From Thermoflexibacter ruber (GTDB lineage Bacteria; Bacteroidota; Bacteroidia; Cytophagales; Thermoflexibacteraceae): a stretch of 64,000 nt of DNA. The position numbers were made by a program, and so were the translations under genes. Of the stretch, positions 55,417 through 64,000 are shown piece after piece. The stretch covers positions 4,755 through 68,754 of the forward strand of contig NZ_FONY01000007.1 of assembly GCF_900113045.1 (NCBI RefSeq). Direction: 5' to 3'. How positions within the stretch are numbered: the first letter of the stretch is position 1; each line of letters opens with the position of its first letter. The notes beneath the pieces were generated by a model. It was not told the DNA's origin. It did no database searches and worked only from the letters and a program-made list of their open reading frames with translations.

Positions 55417-55851
55417 ATGACTGTCAAAGTAATCAATCAATCCAATAATCCATTACCCCAATACCAAACGGTACATTCCGCAGGATTAGATTTAATGGCT
55501 TTTATTTCTGAACCTATTACCCTAAAACCTTTGCAAAGGGCATTGATTCCCACAGGTTTATACATAGAGTTGCCTCCCGGCTACGAAGCACAAATTCGCC
55601 CAAGAAGTGGGCTGGCTTTTAAAAATGGCATCTCCATAGTCAATGCTCCCGGTACCATAGATGCTGACTATCGCGGTGAAATCAAAGTTCTCTTAGTCAA
55701 TCTTTCCGACCAAGACTTTACCATAGAAAATGGTCTGCGTATAGCTCAAATGATTGTATCGAAGTATGAAAGAATTACTTGGGAAAGTGTAAGCGAACTT
55801 ACTGAAACAGAACGCGGTACAGGAGGATATGGAAGTACAGGAGTGAAGTGA
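55417..55851 (+). CDS. dut: deoxyuridine 5'-triphosphate nucleotidohydrolase
   Basis: The trimeric enzyme hydrolyses dUTP to dUMP and keeps uracil out of DNA. All five motifs are present in 144 residues: [48 protein letters not shown] and the C-terminal [10 protein letters not shown]. Length and order are normal. Confidence 0.97.
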   Translation: MTVKVINQSNNPLPQYQTVHSAGLDLMAFISEPITLKPLQRALIPTGLYIELPPGYEAQIRPRSGLAFKNGISIVNAPGTIDADYRGEIKVLLVNLSDQDFTIENGLRIAQMIVSKYERITWESVSELTETERGTGGYGSTGVK

Positions 55852-55900
55852 AGAGAAAGAAAATTAAATAAAGGCAAAACATTCTTTCCTCAAATTTCTT

Positions 55901-55908
55901 TATTTTTG
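55901..55908 (+). promoter_or_regulatory. -7 promoter box of the FAD/Fe-S oxidoreductase gene
   Basis: TATTTTTG fits TAnnTTTG and ends 31 bases before the ATG at 55940. Confidence 0.5.
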
Positions 55909-55939
55909 CAAGAAAACTCCAAATCTCTTTAAGCTAAAC

Positions 55940-58900
55940 ATGATAACTATTGACAAACTCCAAACCCTCGCCCAATCTTTACAGGGAGATTTTTACTATG
56001 ATACCACCATGCGTACCCTTTACGCTACTGATGCTTCTGCTTACAGAGAAATGCCCTTAGCTGTGGCTATCCCCAAATCAGAAGCAGACATTAAAAAGCT
56101 GATTCTTTTTGCCAAAGAAAACAAAACCTCCCTCATTCCAAGAACCGCAGGAACTTCCTTGGCAGGGCAAGTAGTAGGCAATGGAATCGTAGTTGATGTT
56201 TCCAAGCATTTTACTAAAATATTGGAAATCAACACAGAAGAAAAGTGGGTAAGGGTGCAACCGGGAGTTATTAGGGACGAACTAAATATGTTCCTCAAAA
56301 ACTATGGACTTTTCTTTGGACCCGAAACCTCTACTGCCAATCGGGCAATGATTGGTGGCATGGTCGGTAATAACTCATGTGGGTCAAATTCAGTAGTGTA
56401 TGGTAGTACAAGAGAGCACTTGTTAGAAGTTCGGGGCTTTTTGAGCGATGGGAGCGAGGTGGTGTTTAGTAATCTGCCCCACCCCTTACCCCTCCCCAAA
56501 GGAGAGGGGAACACCAACCAAGCGAGAGAGGAGCAAACCCCCTCCCAGAAAGGGAGGGCTGGGGTGGGGCTTGAACAGCACATCTACCAAAAAATTTACG
56601 AAATTCTCTCCAATCCAGAAAACCAAGCAGAAATCCGCAATGAATTTCCCAAGCCAAGCATAGAACGCCGAAATACAGGATATGCCCTTGACGTTTTGTT
56701 GGATAGCGAACCTTTTACAAAAAATGGTGTACCTTTCAACTTGTGTAAACTTATTGCAGGTTCAGAGGGTACACTCATGTTTATCACAGAGATTAAGTTG
56801 AATGTTGTGCCTTTGCCACCTAAGGAAAAAGGCTTACTTTGCGTGCATTTCAATAGCCTTGACGAGAGTTTGAGAGCTAATCTGATTGCGATGAAATACA
56901 AACCTTCTGCCAGTGAGTTGATAGACCACTATGTATTGGAATGTGTAGAAAACAACATAGAGCAAAAGCAAAATAGCTTTTTCGTGCAAGGAAAACCCAA
57001 AGCAATCTTGGCAGTAGAGATTTCCAAAGATACGCAGGAAGAAGTCATTAGAATAGCCCAACAAATTGAAAATGAGATGAAAGCGAAGGGCTTTGGCTAT
57101 CATTTCCCTCTGGTACTTGGTGAGGACATCAAAAAAGTATGGAACTTGCGAAAAGCAGGTTTGGGCTTGCTTTCCAATATGGTGGGAGATGCCAAACCTG
57201 TGGCAGTCATAGAAGATACTGCGGTAGATGTCAATGACTTACCCAAATACATTGCAGAATTTAATCAAATTTTGAAAAAATACGACTTGTATTGTGTGCA
57301 TTATGCCCATGCAGGTTCAGGAGAACTGCACTTGCGTCCTATCATCAACTTGAAAACAGAAGAAGGCAACCGCCTTTTTAAAACGATTGCTGATGAAATC
57401 GCTCACTTGGTAAAAAAATACAAAGGTTCTTTGAGTGGGGAGCATGGAGACGGAAGACTGAGAGGCGAATATATTAAGCTCATGATTGGGGAAAAAAATT
57501 ATGAATTGTGCAGAGAAATCAAACGAGCTTTTGACCCAGATAATATCTTCAATCCCAATAAGATAGTAGATACGCCTCCTATGAATACCAGCCTTCGCTA
57601 CCAGCCCAATCAGGAAACCCCAGACTTTAAAACTGTTCTGGACTTTTCTTCAACTTTGGGGATTCTGCGAGCAGCAGAGCAGTGCAACGGAAGTGGCGAC
57701 TGCCGAAAAACTGAACTCACAGGAGGCACGATGTGTCCCAGCTATATGGCAACTCGCAACGAAAAAGACACTACCAGAGCCAGAGCAAATATTTTGAGAG
57801 AGGCACTTTCTGGAAAATTTGACCTTAAACCTGTCAGGTCTTTAAGACCCGGCAGGTCTGAAGACAGGTCTGAACTTCAAGCCCGATTTAACAGCCAAGA
57901 AGTCAAAGAAGTCATGGACTTGTGCCTTTCTTGCAAGGGCTGTAAGTCAGAGTGTCCAAGTAACGTAGATGTAGGAAAACTCAAAGCAGAGTTTACGCAT
58001 CAATATTACCAAATAAATGGCGTGCCTTTCCGAACCCAACTTATTGGCAACTTTACCAAACTTACTTCCTTAGCTGCTTTATTTCCAAGTATTTACAACT
58101 TTGTAGTGAGTAATTCCTTTACCTCTTCGCTTTTTAAAAGTTTTACAGGTTTTGCCCCAAAAAGGTCTATTCCTTTATTAGAAAAGGAAACGCTGAAGTC
58201 TTGGTATAAAAAAAGTTATAAGTTAGGAGTTAGGAGTTATGAGTTAAAAAATAAAACTCAAAACTCAAAAAAGGTTTACCTTTTTTGTGATGAATTTACC
58301 AACTATAATGACGTAAGCATGGGCAAAAAAGCCATTCAGTTATTGGTAAAGCTGGGTTATGAAGTCGAGATTCCCTTACACTTGGAAAGTGGTAGAACTT
58401 ATTTGTCCAAAGGTTTGCTAAATGAAGCCAAAAATATCGCTATCCGCAATGTGGACTTACTGAAAAACTTGGTTTCAGCGGAAACACCTTTGATAGGTTT
58501 AGAACCTTCTGCTATTTTGACTTTCAGAGATGAATACCTTGATTTAGTGCATGACTATCAAAAAGAGGACGCTAAGAAATTAGCAAAAAATGCTCTTTTG
58601 ATAGATGAGTTTTTAGCAAAGGAAATAGACAAAGGCAACATCAGAAAAGAGCAGTTTACTGAAGAGAAAAAACTTATCAAATTGCATGGACATTGCCACC
58701 AAAAGTCTTTGGCTTCGCTTACGCCTACCAAAAAGGTACTTTCATTACCAGCTAATTACACTGTTCACCTTATTCCTTCGGGTTGCTGTGGTATGGCGGG
58801 GAGTTTTGGCTACGAAGCAGAACACTATGAAATTTCTATGAAAATAGGAGAGTTAGTCCTATTTCCTACGATTCGCCAGCAGCCCGAAGATGTAATCATT

Positions 58901-58996
58901 GCTGCCAATGGAACGAGCTGTCGCCACCAAATCAAAGACGGTACAGACAGAAAGGCTCAGCACTTGGTAGAGATACTTTGGGAGGCAGTCAAATAA
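55940..58996 (+). CDS. FAD-linked oxidase / Fe-S oxidoreductase fusion
   Basis: The 1018-residue protein fuses a GlcD/D-lactate-dehydrogenase-like FAD domain (residues 30-270: RTAGTSLAGQVVG, MIGGMVGNNSCGSNSVVYGSTREH), its C-terminal oxidase domain with SGEHGDGRLRGE, two Fe-S Cys clusters (CNGSGDCRKTELTGGTMCP and CLSCKGCKSECPSNV) and CCG-type domains near the end (HGHCHQKSL, IPSGCCGMAGSFG). It most likely oxidises a 2-hydroxy acid such as D-lactate and passes electrons through the clusters. Three short repeat sequences sit in frame inside it, in linkers at about residues 179-213, 630-648 and 757-776. All catalytic motifs remain, so the gene should be functional. Confidence 0.92.
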   Translation: MITIDKLQTLAQSLQGDFYYDTTMRTLYATDASAYREMPLAVAIPKSEADIKKLILFAKENKTSLIPRTAGTSLAGQVVGNGIVVDVSKHFTKILEINTEEKWVRVQPGVIRDELNMFLKNYGLFFGPETSTANRAMIGGMVGNNSCGSNSVVYGSTREHLLEVRGFLSDGSEVVFSNLPHPLPLPKGEGNTNQAREEQTPSQKGRAGVGLEQHIYQKIYEILSNPENQAEIRNEFPKPSIERRNTGYALDVLLDSEPFTKNGVPFNLCKLIAGSEGTLMFITEIKLNVVPLPPKEKGLLCVHFNSLDESLRANLIAMKYKPSASELIDHYVLECVENNIEQKQNSFFVQGKPKAILAVEISKDTQEEVIRIAQQIENEMKAKGFGYHFPLVLGEDIKKVWNLRKAGLGLLSNMVGDAKPVAVIEDTAVDVNDLPKYIAEFNQILKKYDLYCVHYAHAGSGELHLRPIINLKTEEGNRLFKTIADEIAHLVKKYKGSLSGEHGDGRLRGEYIKLMIGEKNYELCREIKRAFDPDNIFNPNKIVDTPPMNTSLRYQPNQETPDFKTVLDFSSTLGILRAAEQCNGSGDCRKTELTGGTMCPSYMATRNEKDTTRARANILREALSGKFDLKPVRSLRPGRSEDRSELQARFNSQEVKEVMDLCLSCKGCKSECPSNVDVGKLKAEFTHQYYQINGVPFRTQLIGNFTKLTSLAALFPSIYNFVVSNSFTSSLFKSFTGFAPKRSIPLLEKETLKSWYKKSYKLGVRSYELKNKTQNSKKVYLFCDEFTNYNDVSMGKKAIQLLVKLGYEVEIPLHLESGRTYLSKGLLNEAKNIAIRNVDLLKNLVSAETPLIGLEPSAILTFRDEYLDLVHDYQKEDAKKLAKNALLIDEFLAKEIDKGNIRKEQFTEEKKLIKLHGHCHQKSLASLTPTKKVLSLPANYTVHLIPSGCCGMAGSFGYEAEHYEISMKIGELVLFPTIRQQPEDVIIAANGTSCRHQIKDGTDRKAQHLVEILWEAVK
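56476..56570. repeat. in-frame palindromic repeat, GCCCCACCCC type
   Basis: GCCCCACCCC (56476-56485) and GGGGTGGGGC (56561-56570) are perfect inverted ends of a 95-base element with two inner hairpins (CCCCTCCCC...GGAGAGGGG and CCCTCCC...GGGAGGG). It lies within codons 179-213 of the oxidoreductase and is far more G+C-rich than its surroundings. The frame stays open through it, adding HPLPLPKGEG and QKGRAGVG to the protein. Confidence 0.85.
57829..57876. repeat. in-frame CTGTCAGGT-type palindromic repeat
   Basis: ACCTGTCAGGTCTT (starting 57829) pairs with AAGACCcGgCAGGT with two mismatches out of 14, and two more AGGTCTGAA-like units follow. The core equals the hairpin after lpdA (9675-9701). 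It adds the Arg-rich PVRSLRPGRSEDRSEL between the two Fe-S motifs. Confidence 0.8.
58211..58272. repeat. in-frame AGTTAGG-type tandem/inverted repeat
   Basis: Units AGTTATA, AGTTAGG, AGTTAGG and AGTTATG are in tandem, followed by GAGTTA and, after an A-rich loop, AAACTC twice, giving a small inverted repeat. The stretch reads KLGVRSYELKNKTQNSK in the protein, just before the CCG domain. Confidence 0.75.
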
Positions 58997-59003
58997 AAGT
59001 AAT

Positions 59004-60032
59004 CTAAATCATTAAAGTTTCCCCTTGCGAAGAGGCTCTTGGCACGAGTATAGATTTCAGCACAATATTTTCATTAGGAATACTTGCCCTTTTGCGGTCT
59101 AAATGTTGAAACAAAATGCTTGCGGCTTCTTTCCCTATCTCGAAAGCAGGTTGCGTAATAGTAGAAAGTGATGGGCTAAGCAAAGCAGCAATTTTCAAGT
59201 TAGAAAAGCATATTAGCTTCACATCTTGGGGGATTTGCAATGATAGCTCTTGGCAGACAGCATACGCGATAGTTGCTAACTTTTCTACGGAAGCAAAAAC
59301 TCCATCAGGTCTATGCGGAGAAGTAAGCAAGGCTTTTATTCTTTGGTAGGCTTCCTCATCGTTATTGGTACACTCTACTATCAGTTCTGGCGCTTGGGAA
59401 ATATTGTATTTATGTAAACCTTCCAAGTAGCCTGCTTTGCGTTTATAGTCAATGGATAGATTAGGAGAAAGCGACAAATAAGCAATTCTTTTCGCTCCAT
59501 TTTGTATCAAATGTTCGGTAGCACTCAATCCACTTACAAAATCATCGGTGGTAACTTTGGCAGTTTCTATTTCGTGCCTTACCCTGTCAAAAAAAACTAA
59601 CAAAATTCCTTTGTCCATGAGCTTGGCGATATGCTCATATTCTTGGGTTTCCGTAGTTACTGACATGAGTACCCCATCTATCCTTCCACTTTGCAAGTGT
59701 TCGCATATACTCTTTTCTTTTTCATAGCTATCGTGTGTGAGATAAATAAGCACATGATAGCCTTTTTCTTGGGCAATAGATTCTATGCCATTGATTGCCA
59801 AAGCAAAAAAGTTATTAGCAATCTCGGGTACAATCACTGCGATAGTGCGGGTCTGGTGTCGGCGTAAGCTACTCGCATACGGATTAGGCTGAAAGTTAAG
59901 TTTTCTTGCCAAGCTACGTACCTTGTCTTTAGTTTCTTGGCTTATTTCGTAGCTATCCTGCAAGGCTTTGGAAACAGTAGAAACAGAAACGCCTAACTCA
60001 TGGGCTAATATTTTAAGATTTATCTTGGTCAT
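59004..60032 (-). CDS. LacI family transcriptional regulator
   Basis: The 342-residue protein has an N-terminal LacI helix-turn-helix (residues 4-26, LKILAHELGVSVSTVSKALQ), the hinge LNFQPNPYASSLRR and a sugar-binding periplasmic-binding-like domain (TIAVIVPEIANNFFALAINGIE, GRIDGVLMSV, LQIPQDVKLICFSN). It is divergent from susC, 295 bases away, and is the natural regulator of that uptake locus. The effector sugar is not readable. Confidence 0.93.
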   Translation of the reverse strand: MTKINLKILAHELGVSVSTVSKALQDSYEISQETKDKVRSLARKLNFQPNPYASSLRRHQTRTIAVIVPEIANNFFALAINGIESIAQEKGYHVLIYLTHDSYEKEKSICEHLQSGRIDGVLMSVTTETQEYEHIAKLMDKGILLVFFDRVRHEIETAKVTTDDFVSGLSATEHLIQNGAKRIAYLSLSPNLSIDYKRKAGYLEGLHKYNISQAPELIVECTNNDEEAYQRIKALLTSPHRPDGVFASVEKLATIAYAVCQELSLQIPQDVKLICFSNLKIAALLSPSLSTITQPAFEIGKEAASILFQHLDRKRASIPNENIVLKSILVPRASSQGETLMI

Positions 60033-60327
60033 TGATTAATCAGGATAAAAGTGAAAAGCATCTTGCTCATTATTACCTATTTGGTGATAGTTTAGTGTTT
60101 TATCATGTCATTAAAGTAAAGTTAAAAAATAGTTTAAGAAAATGATAATAAAATTATAGATAATCTTACTATAACGTTTTCGTAAATAAACTACTATAAA
60201 AATACAAAAAATTAACTAATATTTACATATTTTAGTAGGAGATATATAACTATCTCAACAAACTCTTCCTAATCAATTAGCTAATGAGAAGAACTAAATA
60301 ATGGTTATCTAATAAATGCAGTAAACA
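60033..60327. promoter_or_regulatory. divergent control region between lacI-type gene and susC
   Basis: This A+T-rich spacer should contain the promoters of both genes and the operator. The only palindrome with a LacI-like CpG centre that I see is AACGTT at 60173-60178 within ATAACGTTTTCG; its flanks are not symmetrical, so the site is tentative. No clear TAnnTTTG box was found. Confidence 0.35.
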
Positions 60328-63300
60328 ATGAAAATGAAAAAATTACTATTATTCAGTCTGATGACTATACTCCCTATTGCTTTACTTTTTGCACAAGGAA
60401 GGCAAGTAAAAGGTAAGATTACCTCTTCTGAGGATGGATTACCCATACCCGGGGTAAATGTATTGGTAAAAGGTACGCAAACGGGTTCTATTACTGATGC
60501 AGAAGGCAAGTTTGCCATCAGTGTTCCCTCTGACAATGCCGTTTTAGTCGTTTCTTATGTGGGCTTTATCTCCCAAGAAATCCCCGTAGGGAATCAATCG
60601 GAGATAAATGTTACTCTCCAAGCAGATACGAAAACCTTACAAGACATCATTGTAGTAGGTTATGGTACGCAAAGCAAGAGCCAACTGACAGGGGCTATCT
60701 CTTCGGTTTCTTCTAAGGAAATAGCGGAGATACCTGTACGAAGCGTTCAGCAAGCCTTGCAAGGACGCGCCGCAGGGGTAGATATTGTTAATACCAATAA
60801 CCGTCCTGGGTCTGAACCTTCGGTTAGAATACGCGGAAGACGCTCGTTTTCAGCAGGCAATGACCCTCTGTACGTAGTAGATGGAATCCCTATAGAAGGC
60901 GGGATAGGCGACATCAACCCACAAGATATTGCTTCTTTGGAGATATTAAAAGATGCCTCAGCTACGGCAATCTATGGTTCAAGGGGAGCAAATGGTGTAA
61001 TTATCATTACTACCCAACGCGGTAAAGCAGGCAAAAGTAACATTACGTATGATGGCTATATAGGTGTTTCTCAGGCTCTTGGAAAAGTAGATGTCATGAA
61101 TGGGGCGCAGTTTGCAGAGTATAAAAGAGAATCTCGCAGAGCAACAGGAGCTTACCCTGCGGGAGTGAGTGCTGAGGCAGATAAAAGACTTTTTGAAGCG
61201 GTAGAGTTAGAGTCTATTGCATTGGGTAGAAGCACCGACTATCAGTCTTACCTCATGCGCGACGGCGTTCAGCAAAGTCATCAACTAAGCGTTACAGGAG
61301 GAGCAGAAAAAACACAATTTGCCATTACTGCCAACTATTTTGATGAGAAAGGCATTGTTTATAATCAAGATTTCAAACGCTATACTTTTCGGGTAAACAT
61401 AGACCACCAGCTAACAAAAAATATCAAAATAGGCACTTCTACCTTATTTTCTTATAACATCAGAAATGGAGAAAACTTTAATCCTATTAGCGGGGCTTTG
61501 GCAGAAAATCCACTTGGCGTACCTTTTGACCAAAACGGTAATCTGATTTTCCTTCCTACTACCGACGGGCTACGAACTAATCCTTTGGCAGAGATAGTAC
61601 CCGGTGCTATCATAGATGAAAATATACGCACGCGTATTTTTAACAGTATTTACGGCGAGGTAAAAATTGCGAATGGTTTAACCTACCGAATGAACTTCGG
61701 TCCGGATTTGCAGTTCCGCCGCTATGGGCAGTTTACAGGTAGCCAAACTAATGCCCGCAGAGGTGGATTTCCTACGGGACGCACTCAGCAGTTTTCCAAT
61801 TTTAATTATACCTTAGAAAATATCCTAACCTATCAAAAGACTTTCAAAGAAATACATAACCTCAATGTTACTGCCCTTCACTCTGTTCAGAAAAATAGAA
61901 GCGAATACTATGACACAAGGGTACAAGGTATTCCTGCCGAAACACAAGAGTTTTATAACACAGGAGCAGCTTCTATCATAGAAGGTGTAGGTAGTAACCT
62001 GACAGAGTGGGCGTTGCAGTCTTACATGGGTAGAGTAAATTATAGCTATAATGATAAGTACTTACTTACTTTTACAGCAAGGGTAGATGGCTCGTCCCGA
62101 TTAGCCGAAGGAAAAAAATATAGCCTTTTTCCCTCGGTAGCCGTAGGTTGGAATCTCTCAAATGAAGCCTTCTTAAAAGGAAGTAGCACTATTTCCAACT
62201 TAAAATTAAGAGCGAGCTACGGCAGAACAGGAAATCAGGCGATTAATCCTTATCAGACCCAAGGAGGGCTGGCAAGAACGGTTTACGCTTTTGGTAATGC
62301 TGGTGCATTTGGCTATCGTCCTAATGCTATTCCTAATAGTGATTTGCGTTGGGAAACTTCGGCTACCCTAAACATAGGCTTGGATTTTGGCTTGTTCAAC
62401 GACCGTATTTCTGGCTCACTTGAATACTACATTACCAATACTACCGACTTACTTTTAGCAAGACAGCTACCTATTACAAGCGGTTTCTCAAGTGTTACCC
62501 AAAACATCGGAGCAACACGCAACAAAGGCGTAGAGCTTACACTTTCTACCGTCAATATAGATACAGATGGGGGCTTCCAGTGGACTACAGACTTCAATAT
62601 TTTTGCTAACAGGGAGGCTATCATAGATTTGTACGGCGACAAGAAAAGCGATGTAGGCAACTTGTGGTTTATTGGGCAACCCGTAACTGTATTTTTTGAT
62701 TATGAAAAAATCGGTATCTGGCAGTTGAATGAAGTTGATGAAGCCAAAAAATATTCCCAAGTGCCGGGGCAGATTAAGGTAAAAGACCAAAACAACGATG
62801 GAAGAATCAACTCTGATGATAGAATTATTTTAGGCTCTGATGTACCTAAGTGGAGCGGAGGCATGACTAACCGCTTTGAATACAAAGGTTTTGATTTGTC
62901 TATTTTTGCTTTTGCTAGGGTAGGAGGCATGATTCGCAGTAGATTCCACGACAGCAATAACACGCTTTTTGGTCGTTACAATAACCTCAATGTGGACTAT
63001 TGGACACCCGAGAATCCCACCAATGCCAATCCAAGACCTAACCAGAATCAAGAGTTTCCTATTTATGGATCGACTTTATCCTATTTTGATGGCTCATTTT
63101 TAAAAATTCGCAACATTGCCATAGGCTATAATTTTAAGTCTTCTGTACTTTCTAAACTCAAAATAGAAGGGCTAAGGATTTATGCAAGTGCGCAACAACC
63201 CTTCATTTTTGCCCCTTATCGTCAGAAGTATAAAGGCATAGACCCCGAAGCTGCAGGCATAAGAAGTAATAACAGAGAAAACGCCGCAGAGTTAGCAGGT

Positions 63301-63351
63301 GATACACCAAGTTCTCGCTTGATTATCTTTGGAGTAAATGTGAGGTTTTAG
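60328..63351 (+). CDS. susC: SusC/RagA TonB-dependent outer-membrane transporter
   Basis: The 1007-residue protein has a signal peptide ending LLFAQ (residue 22), a CarboxypepD_reg-like domain (23-110; GKITSSEDGLPIPGVNVLVKGTQTG, LVVSYVGF), the plug domain with VVGYGTQSKSQLTGAISSV and DPLYVVDGIPI, then LKDASATAIYGSRGANGVIIITT, the SusC-specific signature. The rest is the barrel, ending in a terminal aromatic (VNVRF). It takes up oligosaccharides or other nutrients with its SusD lipoprotein, encoded 64 bases downstream. The LacI regulator upstream suggests a carbohydrate substrate. Confidence 0.95.
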   Translation: MKMKKLLLFSLMTILPIALLFAQGRQVKGKITSSEDGLPIPGVNVLVKGTQTGSITDAEGKFAISVPSDNAVLVVSYVGFISQEIPVGNQSEINVTLQADTKTLQDIIVVGYGTQSKSQLTGAISSVSSKEIAEIPVRSVQQALQGRAAGVDIVNTNNRPGSEPSVRIRGRRSFSAGNDPLYVVDGIPIEGGIGDINPQDIASLEILKDASATAIYGSRGANGVIIITTQRGKAGKSNITYDGYIGVSQALGKVDVMNGAQFAEYKRESRRATGAYPAGVSAEADKRLFEAVELESIALGRSTDYQSYLMRDGVQQSHQLSVTGGAEKTQFAITANYFDEKGIVYNQDFKRYTFRVNIDHQLTKNIKIGTSTLFSYNIRNGENFNPISGALAENPLGVPFDQNGNLIFLPTTDGLRTNPLAEIVPGAIIDENIRTRIFNSIYGEVKIANGLTYRMNFGPDLQFRRYGQFTGSQTNARRGGFPTGRTQQFSNFNYTLENILTYQKTFKEIHNLNVTALHSVQKNRSEYYDTRVQGIPAETQEFYNTGAASIIEGVGSNLTEWALQSYMGRVNYSYNDKYLLTFTARVDGSSRLAEGKKYSLFPSVAVGWNLSNEAFLKGSSTISNLKLRASYGRTGNQAINPYQTQGGLARTVYAFGNAGAFGYRPNAIPNSDLRWETSATLNIGLDFGLFNDRISGSLEYYITNTTDLLLARQLPITSGFSSVTQNIGATRNKGVELTLSTVNIDTDGGFQWTTDFNIFANREAIIDLYGDKKSDVGNLWFIGQPVTVFFDYEKIGIWQLNEVDEAKKYSQVPGQIKVKDQNNDGRINSDDRIILGSDVPKWSGGMTNRFEYKGFDLSIFAFARVGGMIRSRFHDSNNTLFGRYNNLNVDYWTPENPTNANPRPNQNQEFPIYGSTLSYFDGSFLKIRNIAIGYNFKSSVLSKLKIEGLRIYASAQQPFIFAPYRQKYKGIDPEAAGIRSNNRENAAELAGDTPSSRLIIFGVNVRF

Positions 63352-63414
63352 TCATGATTTAGTAGCCATAAATTACACAAATTGATACGAATGTACTTTA
63401 AAATTATTTTGATT

Positions 63415-64000
63415 ATGAAACATTTAAAAATATATAGCTTTTTCCTTTTTTCCCTTTTTGTAGTATCTTCTTGCGGGAAAAAATATTTAGAAGAAAGAAT
63501 GGTGTCCAATATTGGAGACGGATACCTTAGCACAAGAGCAGGTTTTGAGGACGCACTCAAAGCTGCTTACTCATCTTTCCGTAGCTTTTATGCTACCGAA
63601 AGAGGAATGTCTTTGACTGTTTTTGGTACAGATACTTATACGAGAGGTTCTGATGGCAGCTGGAAATTTGTCAATGACTACACAGCTCAGTTAGACGCAA
63701 GGACGGGCATCATCAACGAAGTATGGTCAGACTTTTACCGAGCTATCAACACAGCAAATGCAGTCATAGGGCGAGCCGACCAAATACCTAATATAGACCA
63801 AGCCACCAAAGAACGCAGAGTAGCGGAAGCCAAATTTATTAGAGCGCATCATTATTTTATTTTGTTACAACTTTTTGGAGGGGTGCATTTGTCTTTGGAA
63901 GAAGTACGCTCCGTTACCAACAAAGCGAGCCGTGCTTCTATCAAACAAGTCTATGATGCCATCACCAAAGACTTGGAGTCTGCTATTCCCAAGTTAGAGC
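63415..64000 (+). CDS. susD: SusD/RagB family lipoprotein, partial
   Basis: The gene starts at ATG 63415 and runs off the window end, so only about 195 residues are visible. It begins with a lipoprotein signal (lipobox VSSC, Cys20) and has the SusD-type opening KYLEERMVSN, WSDFYRAINTANAVIGRADQI, RVAEAKFIRAHHYFILLQLFGGVHL and IKQVYDAITKDLESAIPKL. It is the surface glycan- or nutrient-binding partner of the SusC upstream. Confidence 0.93.
   Translation, partial: MKHLKIYSFFLFSLFVVSSCGKKYLEERMVSNIGDGYLSTRAGFEDALKAAYSSFRSFYATERGMSLTVFGTDTYTRGSDGSWKFVNDYTAQLDARTGIINEVWSDFYRAINTANAVIGRADQIPNIDQATKERRVAEAKFIRAHHYFILLQLFGGVHLSLEEVRSVTNKASRASIKQVYDAITKDLESAIPKLE

Noticed and set aside
56448-56663. Open frames in other phases over the G+C-rich insert in the oxidoreductase
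   Set aside because: They are products of the palindromic repeat and not genes; the main frame continues through with all motifs.
60173-60178. AACGTT as a firm LacI operator
   Set aside because: The core fits, but the flanks are not palindromic; kept only as a tentative remark in the control-region entry.

Overview
The window reads as chromosomal DNA of a member of the Bacteroidota, most likely a gliding bacterium of the Cytophagales/Cytophagia type. The evidence is a GldG gliding-motility gene, a protein with a type IX secretion C-terminal domain, a SusC/SusD pair, many Bacteroidota-only families (DUF4846, DUF4403, DUF4286), A+T-rich spacers, and repeated -7 boxes of the form TAnnTTTG, the promoter signature of the Bacteroidota primary sigma factor. 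I could not identify the species.

Layout. At 1-4.2 kb lies rpoB on the minus strand. It has its own promoter, its own terminator and no rplL or rpoC beside it, and a 87-bp palindromic repeat follows it. At 4.3-13.1 kb are a small secreted protein, a Y_Y_Y propeller membrane protein, lpdA, pheA, panC-panD and a secreted DUF4350-like protein. At 13.1-17.8 kb is a three-gene minus-strand cluster starting with gldG. At 18-25.7 kb come an orphan gluconate-dehydrogenase subunit 3, DUF4403 lipoprotein, SpmAB-like nucleoside recognition protein, penicillin acylase, aroA and a secreted protein. At 25.9-29.0 kb is a compact three-gene cassette that looks like a biological-conflict system: a CHAT caspase-like protease, an unrecognised alpha/beta protein and a KGGVGR-type ParA-like ATPase. 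The CHAT protein and the ATPase carry closely similar C-terminal effector-associated domains, and the CHAT protein and the middle protein share a VIQG motif. This is the best candidate for the unusual system in the window.

At 29-39.4 kb are a metal ABC permease, DUF4286, a PLP enzyme, a DUF433/DUF5615 toxin-antitoxin pair, a GNAT enzyme, a transketolase C-terminal subunit, and a pair of Kre9/KNH-like Ig-domain proteins, one with a single domain and membrane anchor, the other with nine domains and a T9SS signal. At 39.4-52.8 kb are a TPR protein, fmt, a NYN-CSD protein, yebC, purM, a four-PAS histidine kinase, two paralogous PD-(D/E)XK-like proteins, NIPSNAP and gamma carbonic anhydrase. At 52.9-64 kb are a SpoIIE phosphatase receptor, dut, an FAD/Fe-S oxidoreductase carrying three different in-frame repeat insertions, a LacI regulator, SusC and the start of SusD, cut by the window end.

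Interspersed short palindromic repeats recur: a 40-bp-arm palindrome at 86-172, a CTGTCAGGT hairpin after lpdA and again inside a coding region, and a CTACAAA...CCTnCGG family in two spacers. No tRNA, rRNA, CRISPR array or insertion sequence was seen.
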